Assembly (NCBI GenBank): GCA_041676705.1
Contig: JBAYRL010000018.1
Location: 1-19,402 of the forward strand
Source of the DNA: Acidimicrobiia bacterium
GTDB taxonomy: Bacteria > Actinomycetota > Acidimicrobiia > Acidimicrobiales > SKKL01
Direction: 5' to 3'
Length of the DNA: 19,402 nucleotides
The translations under genes and the position numbers were made by a program. The notes beneath the pieces are model-generated. The model was not told where the DNA came from. It was given only the letters and a program-made list of their open reading frames with translations, and did no database searches. Below are positions 1-5,157 of this stretch, piece by piece. Position 1 is the stretch's first letter, and each line of letters opens with the position of its first letter.

Positions 1-1257
1 GTTTTAGTTTCCCACCCTGATTGGGACACTGTTTGTGCTGAGCTACGCAATGTGCAAAACAGAACTAAACCACCCCAAGGAATATCTAAAGCGGGGCTGG
101 TAGGGGACCATAGGCTTTCGTCTAAGTTGTGGCGTCTGATCCGTTTCGGGGACCGTCACGGTCGTTACTATCATCGTGGAACCAGACGTGTTGATGGTTC
201 AGCCTTAGTGATGGCGATAGCCAATATAGCTGTCAATGAGCAGGTACCGTCCCAGAAGCTTTGGTACTTGTTGTTAGATCCTAACAACCTAGGTGGGGCT
301 TCTTTACAACGACGGCTAGCCCAGTATGGGGAACGTACCGCTCGACGCTGGTTTGAACGCACCTGGGCTAAAGCCCAACAGCCACCCACCGGCCAATGGG
401 AAACCCGCCAAGACGCCCAGTTCGCTGTACAAGCTTGGATTGAAACAGTGTCGGGTTGGGTTCCTGGGGGTCGTCGCGGTTCAACCGACGTTGTTGTAGC
501 GGCAGCTATTGGACGCCTCGCTAGCCGCTTCAATCAAACACAGTTACCCCTCTCAGTAAGAGTTTTAGCTGAAGAAGCAAACCTAGCTGTTGGGACAATC
601 CGACGCTCTCTCAAAACCCTAGTTGAGGTTGGCTGGTTAAGTACTGTTCAAAAACCTTGGGGGGAACAAGCAACCCGCTACGAGCTGCTAATCCCTCTAC
701 AAGCCGTGACGCGCGTCAGTGACACAGGGTTATTCCCAGCTGGGGGGTGTGGGAGTGTGTCAAGTTCGCGTACCAAGGGTTTAGCATCAGATAAAACTAT
801 CCGTCTAAACCACGATGTTTGGACACCAGGGGGGTTTGGTAAAACCGCTTTAAGGGTTTTTGCTGCGGTGCGGGGAGCACCACATCGCACCAAAGAACTA
901 GCGGCAGGTTTACAAACCCACCCAGCGACAATACGTCGAGCGCTTAGCCGACTAGAAGCGGGCGGTCTTGTCGAGTGCCGCGACGGGGTTTGGGTGTTGA
1001 GCCCGCTGGAACACGAAACCACCTTTGACACGGTTCTTGATGAGGTAGCCACCCAAAGGGGTGTCGCCGGTCGGAATCTTCGACGCCGGCACAACCATTT
1101 GGCCCAACGTTTTTCTTGGAAAACCTGGCTGTTTTTGAAACATCAACGATTTGTTGAACAACAGCTCGGGCCGACAATGGTGGCTGGCTACACACAGGAA
1201 TCATGGGAACCTTTACCGCTACCGGAGCATATCCCGGATCTTATTTTAAGCAGCTGA
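1..1257 (+). CDS. Plasmid replicase-like winged-helix protein (5' end outside window)
   Basis: The frame is open to base 1, so the true start lies upstream; residues are counted here from the internal GTG at 52. Residues 45-106 (D-x-S-A-L-V-M-A-I-A, then L-L-D-P-N-N-x-G-G and a terminal R-W-F-E-R-T-W) resemble the linker that follows the primase-polymerase domain in actinobacterial plasmid replication proteins. Two winged-helix units follow: about 150-200 (LAVGTIRRSLKTLVEVGWL) and about 262-317 (HPATIRRALSRLEAGGLV). Both have the recognition-helix pattern T-I-R-R-x-L followed by L-x-x-x-G-x-L. The likely role is origin binding and replication initiation, or at least DNA binding. The catalytic part, if any, is outside the window. 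A transcription regulator is the main alternative. The 3' end overlaps the next gene by 55 bases. Confidence 0.62.
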   Translation, partial: VLVSHPDWDTVCAELRNVQNRTKPPQGISKAGLVGDHRLSSKLWRLIRFGDRHGRYYHRGTRRVDGSALVMAIANIAVNEQVPSQKLWYLLLDPNNLGGASLQRRLAQYGERTARRWFERTWAKAQQPPTGQWETRQDAQFAVQAWIETVSGWVPGGRRGSTDVVVAAAIGRLASRFNQTQLPLSVRVLAEEANLAVGTIRRSLKTLVEVGWLSTVQKPWGEQATRYELLIPLQAVTRVSDTGLFPAGGCGSVSSSRTKGLASDKTIRLNHDVWTPGGFGKTALRVFAAVRGAPHRTKELAAGLQTHPATIRRALSRLEAGGLVECRDGVWVLSPLEHETTFDTVLDEVATQRGVAGRNLRRRHNHLAQRFSWKTWLFLKHQRFVEQQLGPTMVAGYTQESWEPLPLPEHIPDLILSS

Positions 1258-2462
1258 AAACATGGTTAGGTATTGTCACAGCTTTAACCGTTTTTGTGGT
1301 TGGGACACCACCTAGCGTGGCTGACACCCCAAACGATCCACCAGTTTCTAGTATCCCAACCGTTGAGATCGCCACCACAAGTTCTAAAACGCTATCTGAT
1401 TTAGAGTTTTTGGTACGCCACCAAAACAGCGACCATTCCACCGAAACCTATCTGGAACCTTTTATGGCGGACACCTTAGAACACGTCGCAGAACTTGAGG
1501 CGGCGTTTATAAGGTACGAAACCGCTATAGAACAAGTCGCAGCGTTGGAAATCTACTATGGGACTCTGCTGGATTCGAGAAACCGAACCGAAACCGAAAT
1601 CCGCCAAGTTGAAACCCGTAAACAACAAGAAGCGATCGCTAGCTACATCAACAGTGGCGACACCACTAGCTATTCCACCTTCACCAACGATCACGGCCAC
1701 ACCGAAACCGTGCTGAAAGAAACAATGATCGGGGCGTTAGCACAAGGCGAACAAGCGTTACTACAAACACTGACCACATCACATCAAAGTTTGTTACGTA
1801 ACTTGGTACAAACAGCGGCGCTCCACACCCAAACCAAAACCATTGCCGAAACCGCTGAAACAGATTTGGGACACGCCCGAGCAGCGCTAATACAGTCAAT
1901 GGAAACCCTAGAAAAAGCTGACCAGATAGCCCAAGGTGGAAGCTGGGTTTTCCCTATCGATGGAGAACACCAGTTCCAATCAGATTACGGGTATGGACGC
2001 TCCGGGGGCCGGTCCCATAAAGGAAACGACCTCTTCGCTACCCGAGGCACCCCCGTTGTGGCTGTAACCGACGGGTTCATATCTGGCAAAGGCTACGGCG
2101 AACTTGGCGGTTGGAAACTCTTTGTGACCGATCATGGCGGGAACCGCTACTACTATGCCCACCTCGACAGTTTCGCACCCGGCATAGAAAACGGGACCAA
2201 AGTAGTTAGGGGACAGGTGTTAGGCCATGTAGGAGACACCGGCAACGCGAAAGGCACCCCACCGCATCTACATTTTGAGATCCGACCTGCTGGAACGTCA
2301 GAACCGATCGATCCGTACAACATTCTCAAAATAGCGTCAACCATTTGGTATGAAGGCCCGAGCGACACTCGTTTAGAAACCCAAAAAGTGTTGGCCACGG
2401 CCGAAACAGTCCTCCAAACAACCTCACAACCAGCCCCGACCGACACCTCAACAACCCCTTAA
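1203..2462 (+). CDS. Secreted M23 (LytM-type) peptidoglycan endopeptidase with N-terminal coiled coil
   Basis: A zinc metallopeptidase that should cut peptide cross-bridges in peptidoglycan outside the membrane. A basic stretch (K17-K20) and hydrophobic residues 21-34, then V-A-D at 39-41, look like a signal peptide. Residues 85-240 are helical and Q/E/T-rich, probably coiled coil. The catalytic M23 domain (about 248-372) keeps all ligands: H272-x3-D276, the Y-A-H320-L motif, and H355-L-H357. A Thr/Pro-rich tail ends the protein. The start is the ATG at 1203, with AGGA at 1196-1199 just upstream and inside the preceding gene, which suggests translational coupling. Plasmids and phages use such enzymes for conjugation-channel assembly or lysis; an ordinary cell-division hydrolase is also possible. 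Confidence 0.88.
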   Translation: MGTFTATGAYPGSYFKQLKTWLGIVTALTVFVVGTPPSVADTPNDPPVSSIPTVEIATTSSKTLSDLEFLVRHQNSDHSTETYLEPFMADTLEHVAELEAAFIRYETAIEQVAALEIYYGTLLDSRNRTETEIRQVETRKQQEAIASYINSGDTTSYSTFTNDHGHTETVLKETMIGALAQGEQALLQTLTTSHQSLLRNLVQTAALHTQTKTIAETAETDLGHARAALIQSMETLEKADQIAQGGSWVFPIDGEHQFQSDYGYGRSGGRSHKGNDLFATRGTPVVAVTDGFISGKGYGELGGWKLFVTDHGGNRYYYAHLDSFAPGIENGTKVVRGQVLGHVGDTGNAKGTPPHLHFEIRPAGTSEPIDPYNILKIASTIWYEGPSDTRLETQKVLATAETVLQTTSQPAPTDTSTTP

Positions 2463-2934
2463 CAGCCTCTAATCGGACACCTAGTTGCCACCAAGGTGCC
2501 TCCCAACGGCCTCTTAAACGATGCCCGGTTACACAACCACCACAACAACCCCTAAAACAACCGTTGACAGCTTCGGCTGGCCAAGAGTTAAGGGGCACCC
2601 CCAAGTGTTGCTAACACCAAAGAGAAAACACCGCTGCTGGTGCTATGGCCCGCCCCTGAAAGCAACGTTAGGCGCACCAACCACCACCTCTTTGTCTGTG
2701 ACTACCCCCAACGGCCCCGTCACCACATCCTTGCTCAACTCTGACAACCCCAACAACCTGGGGAAAAGCCCCCGTTTGGTGTCAGCTGGTTGGTGGGACC
2801 CCCTAATAAAACCACACTGATAACAGCACAAAGCTGGTTAACACCAGGCTGTAACCCGAATCCCCTTTTAGTGATACACCAACACGTTGGTGTGTCCTAC
2901 AACATTTGTGGGTGGGGAAGGGTTGACCACTGGT
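2463..2934. other. 472-base gap between convergent genes, no convincing gene
   Basis: The M23 gene ends at 2462 and the HTH gene on the other strand ends at 2935. A + strand frame at 2521-2820 is open but has no ribosome-binding site, a low-complexity Thr start and no recognisable domain. The only clear structures are two small inverted repeats: CTGGT-TAAC-ACCAG at 2834-2847 and ACACCAAC-AC-GTTGGTGT at 2876-2893. The stretch up to about 2880 is A/C-rich on the + strand, like the + strand genes, so it might be decayed coding sequence or a 3' untranslated region. Confidence 0.5.
2876..2893. promoter_or_regulatory. 8-bp inverted repeat, operator or terminator stem
   Basis: ACACCAAC and GTTGGTGT are perfect complements separated by AC. 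The repeat lies 42 bases past the 3' end of the HTH gene in the convergent gap. A two-base loop is too tight for the full stem in RNA and no T-run follows, so a protein-binding palindrome is as likely as a terminator. Confidence 0.35.
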
Positions 2935-3348
2935 TTAATGATCTGTTCCGGTTTTTATCGTAACGTTAACACCGTTTTCGGTTTCAGATAACGCTACCGC
3001 TATCCCGACTGCTTGTCGGTGCATCGATGCCGGTATTTCTAGCCGAGCGGCCCTGGTGTCATGTTCCCAATATTCCCGATCAGTGAGATAGGTACGTACC
3101 GTGATGGTAGGGGAGTTGAGCTTCCCAGAAGCGTTTTCAAGATTATCGACAGTTTCGTCAATGATTTCCACGAACACATCGGTGAGGTCTTGAAGTAACG
3201 TTCGTATCGAAACTGGATCTTTTGGGACGTGACGCCCAGATTCCCAACCCGAAAACACCTCTTCAGTAACACCGAGGCGTAAAGCCAGTTCGTGTTGTGA
3301 AAGGCCTAGCGTTTCACGTCTAATTTTAAGCTCGGCTGGTAGTATCAC
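2935..3348 (-). CDS. XRE-family HTH regulator, DUF1870/Aca2-like
   Basis: The 137-residue protein begins with P-A-E-L-K-x-R-R-E-x-L-G-L-S-Q and carries an HTH (about 5-45: LSQHELALRLGV, then W-E-S-G-R with P downstream). This opening and the W-E-S-G-R signature are typical of the YdiL/DUF1870 group, which includes the anti-CRISPR-associated repressor Aca2. A helix (about 47-70) and a C-terminal part with Y-L-T-D-R-E-Y and A-S-M-H-R-Q-A-V follow the layout of actinobacterial and actinophage members. The start is a GTG; the preceding gene overlaps it by 23 bases, so the two are co-transcribed and probably coupled. It is the last gene of a series of small minus-strand genes, where an autorepressor is expected. 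The Aca link is inference from fold and position, not proof. Confidence 0.8.
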   Translation of the reverse strand: MILPAELKIRRETLGLSQHELALRLGVTEEVFSGWESGRHVPKDPVSIRTLLQDLTDVFVEIIDETVDNLENASGKLNSPTITVRTYLTDREYWEHDTRAARLEIPASMHRQAVGIAVALSETENGVNVTIKTGTDH

Positions 3349-3568
3349 TGGTTCTTATAGTGTTTTTTACCCAAGCTACGATCTCATCAACTGAAACCCA
3401 AGGCGTATATGAAACAGTTGCGACGCACAAGTTGCTACGATCAAGGTTCACAGTTTGGGTAGCGCCTTGGGTTTTAACGGTAACCCGATGGGAAAACTCG
3501 TCGTTAGTGATCACATCCGCTGACCAGCCTTGGTTGTTGCCCCTCTTGTTACAAACCATGATTTTCAA
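3326..3568 (-). CDS. Small protein of unknown function, upstream of HTH gene
   Basis: The 80-residue protein is not recognised. The start is probably the TTG at 3568: AAAGGGG lies 7 bases upstream of it, while the in-frame ATG three codons later would be 16 bases away. The first half looks like beta strands (W-S-A-D-V-I, H-R-V-T-V-K-T, T-Q-T-V-N-L) and the end like an amphipathic helix (V-D-E-I-V-A-W-V-K-N-T-I). The pattern H-R-V-T-V followed by a late helix recalls small actinobacterial proteins of unknown role, but the match is weak. Its last 23 bases overlap the Aca2-like regulator gene, so the regulator's expression depends on this transcript. By position it is a candidate cargo or partner of the regulator. 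Confidence 0.7.
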   Translation of the reverse strand: MKIMVCNKRGNNQGWSADVITNDEFSHRVTVKTQGATQTVNLDRSNLCVATVSYTPWVSVDEIVAWVKNTIRTSDTTSRA

Positions 3569-3682
3569 CGGTATACCCCTTTGTTATTACACTAAAACAA
3601 CTTTCACAACATTCCACAACAACCAGGTGGGTGATAATGGGTTGGATGCTAGTTTAACACGACACATCTGAAACTAGTAGAG

Positions 3683-3997
3683 CTAGGGGTCTTTATGTTT
3701 GTCTGATTGGGCCCAACTATGTAGATAGACGCTAAGGCCTTCGCTTTCCCAGCTCGGCACAATAGACGTTCTTCTAGGTAACTCCGAGTTGGTCATTATC
3801 CGCAAAACAGCAGCGTGTGCCAGAATATTGGTACCTTCATACGATTTGTGAGGGTACACATGTACCACAGTACCCCACAGATCCCAAGATACCTGAGTTA
3901 TAGCAGTAACTATTTCACAACCCAGCTCGGCTTCTAACAGATCGATAACTTTACCGGCCCGGCTAACACCGCTCAACAGTTCTTCAGCTACTGTCAC
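3683..3997 (-). CDS. Small acidic protein of unknown function
   Basis: The 104-residue protein is not recognised. The GTG start at 3997 has a near-ideal ribosome-binding site, TAAGGAG, 8 bases upstream, which strongly supports a real gene. The N-terminal 30 residues (AEELLSGVSRAGKVIDLLEAEL) should form helices. The middle (I-T-Q-V-S-W-D-L-W-G-T-V-V-H-V-Y-P) should be beta strand, and a second helix lies at about 58-70. It contains two Cys-free halves and no signal peptide or membrane segment, so it should be cytoplasmic. It lies between the paralogous small genes and the 80-residue gene, with 114 bases before the latter, enough for a separate promoter for the 80-residue/HTH pair. Confidence 0.72.
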   Translation of the reverse strand: MTVAEELLSGVSRAGKVIDLLEAELGCEIVTAITQVSWDLWGTVVHVYPHKSYEGTNILAHAAVLRIMTNSELPRRTSIVPSWESEGLSVYLHSWAQSDKHKDP

Positions 3998-4073
3998 AAC
4001 CTATTCTCCTTACAATACCTTTGGTGTTACCACCTGTAGCTAAGCTAACGTGCTGTACGACCACAACCAGGTA

Positions 4074-4099
4074 CCTAAAAACGTTGCGAAGTGTTTAGG
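4074..4099 (-). terminator. Stem-loop at end of the 76-residue gene
   Basis: CCTAAAAAC at 4074-4082 pairs with GTGTTTAGG at 4091-4099 (8 of 9 positions) around an 8-base loop. On the minus strand the second arm contains GTTTTTAGG. It overlaps the stop codon at 4095-4097. It may end or attenuate the transcript between the paralogous genes and the 104-residue gene. Confidence 0.4.
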
Positions 4100-4325
4100 T
4101 TTCTTCCCAATCTTCAACAAAAATGTTGTCGTAATCCACAGTAATATAAAGCCCACCGTCTTCATACAACTGCACTTGTTTAGCTAGATCATCCCCATAG
4201 GTTTCAACTACCCCTGCGGTTTCGAACTCTTCACGAGCAGGGGCAATAAACCATCCCCGAATAGTAAGGCCATCAACCCGTACCATAACTTTAGTGCTGT
4301 ACGGGGTGTCACTGTTAGCGTTCAT
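4095..4325 (-). CDS. Small paralogue C, probable SH3-like beta-barrel protein
   Basis: The 76-residue protein is almost wholly one domain shared with the C-terminal half of the gene before it (4329-4742) and with the gene at 4945-5157. Shared positions are D-T-P-[WY]-x-T-K-V-x-V near the N-terminus, then G-W-F-x-x-P, then [E/T]-x-[A/V]-G-[V/L], ending in I-F-V-E-D-W-E. About six short beta strands with turns suggest an SH3-like or small barrel fold; this is inference from strand pattern only. The ATG lies 3 bases after the stop of the preceding gene and its ribosome-binding site (GGAAGA) is part of that gene's last codons, so translation is coupled. The protein is acidic, lacks Cys, and has no export signal. 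Confidence 0.75.
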   Translation of the reverse strand: MNANSDTPYSTKVMVRVDGLTIRGWFIAPAREEFETAGVVETYGDDLAKQVQLYEDGGLYITVDYDNIFVEDWEET

Positions 4326-4328
4326 TTT

Positions 4329-4742
4329 TTAATCTTCCCAATCTTCAACAAAAATGTATTTGTAACGCCAGTTCTGTTTTGGTTCTTGGCCCCATCCCCA
4401 GCTACCTTCTCCAGGTTTGATAAGCCCAACCTCATCAGGGTTGTTTAGATCTGGACAAAGAAACCAGCCAGGTATCCCCCCACGTTTTTCCTCATCATCA
4501 GGGTCTCGTACCACAACTTTGGTTCCCCAAGGTGTGTCCCGGTTAGCGGTTTCACTAATACACGAATCTTGCCAGGCCACCACATGGGCAGCTAGCTCCA
4601 GCTGCAACGCTGCGGTGTGTATACCACAATCAGCGTTTAGTTGGGCTGCTTCTTTATGGACGCTAGCTGGTGAAGCCCACTTAGCGTTTTCTACCCATTC
4701 CAGCGGGAACCCAAAATATACCAGTTCGGTTTCGTTACCCAT
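4329..4742 (-). CDS. Small paralogue B: helical N-terminus plus SH3-like domain
   Basis: The protein has 137 residues if it starts at the ATG at 4742. That start is preferred over the GTG at 4751 because GGGAGG ends 9 bases before the ATG but directly abuts the GTG. Residues 1-65 are predicted helical (VHKEAAQLNADCGIHTAALQ and following) and have no recognised family. Residues 66-137 carry the shared domain: D-T-P-W-G-T-K-V-V-V, P-G-W-F-L-C-P-D, N-P-D-E-V-G-L, and the terminal Y-I-F-V-E-D-W-E-D. The D-x-x-x-P-[DE]-x-V-G segment matches the paralogue at 4945-5157 especially well. A Gly/Trp-rich loop (GEGSWGWGQ) is inserted before the last strand. It leads a pair with paralogue C, and two palindromes lie about 40-80 bases upstream. 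Confidence 0.78.
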   Translation of the reverse strand: MGNETELVYFGFPLEWVENAKWASPASVHKEAAQLNADCGIHTAALQLELAAHVVAWQDSCISETANRDTPWGTKVVVRDPDDEEKRGGIPGWFLCPDLNNPDEVGLIKPGEGSWGWGQEPKQNWRYKYIFVEDWED

Positions 4743-4781
4743 AACATACACCCTCCCAATTTTTTTGAGCTGCTGAATACA

Positions 4782-4820
4782 GATACAGTATCCAGGCGGT
4801 TACTGCTAGGTTACAGTAAC
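4782..4820. promoter_or_regulatory. Twin 11-bp palindromes, probable operator pair
   Basis: GATAC-A-GTATC at 4782-4792 and GTTAC-A-GTAAC at 4810-4820 are both perfect palindromes around a central A. They differ only by a compensated base pair and their centres are 28 bases apart. An extra half-site GTTACTG lies at 4799-4805. They lie 40-80 bases upstream of the ATG at 4742, where a minus-strand promoter is expected. Binding by the HTH regulator encoded at 2935-3348 is a plausible inference. Confidence 0.6.
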
Positions 4821-4944
4821 ATTGTGCCTGTTTTTAAAAGAACACCACAGGATCACAACGCAACATCGACCACTATCTCTAACAATCCTTAGCACACACT
4901 GCACCCCTTGGAACAGGGGTTCCGCCCGACACACGTTTTCCAAG

Positions 4945-5157
4945 TCACTCTAGTGGTTCAACGTTTTCCCACACGACCATAACAACCTGGTTGTAGCGAC
5001 ACACATGAGTATCCCCGGTTTCAATATTTTGGAACACCCCAACAGTTTCAGGGTGGTCATAGTCAGGTCCGACAAACCCCCAAAACCCTTGATGTTTCCC
5101 TGGTGGTACAACTAGTGTACCCCACCCGGTGTTTTGGTGTGGATGGGCAGGTTTCAC
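4945..5157 (-). CDS. Small paralogue A, probable SH3-like beta-barrel protein, coupled to coiled-coil gene
   Basis: The 70-residue protein aligns over its length with the domain in the two following small genes: N-T-G-W-G-T-x-V-V, then G-F-W-G-F-V-G-P-D, then H-P-E-T-V-G-V-F, and a terminal V-V-M-V-V-W-E-N. It lacks the helical extension of paralogue B. The GTG start at 5157 shares bases with the TGA stop of the 934-residue gene (GTGA, 5154-5157), and no separate Shine-Dalgarno is visible. Translation therefore probably depends on reinitiation after the scaffold protein. A direct physical partnership with that protein's C-terminal proline tail would fit an SH3-like fold, but this is speculation. 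A gap of 200 bases separates it from paralogue B. Confidence 0.75.
   Translation of the reverse strand: MKPAHPHQNTGWGTLVVPPGKHQGFWGFVGPDYDHPETVGVFQNIETGDTHVCRYNQVVMVVWENVEPLE

Noticed and set aside
2521..2820. 99-residue open frame on the + strand in the convergent gap
   Set aside because: No ribosome-binding site, Thr-rich low-complexity start, no recognisable domain, and a frame on the other strand covers part of it. At most a decayed gene.
3683..3997. Fourth member of the small paralogue family, based on L-W-G-T-V-V-H-V
   Set aside because: Only the W-G-T-x-V stretch is shared. The G-W-F, P-[DE]-x-V-G and V-x-x-W-E parts are missing, so chance is likely.
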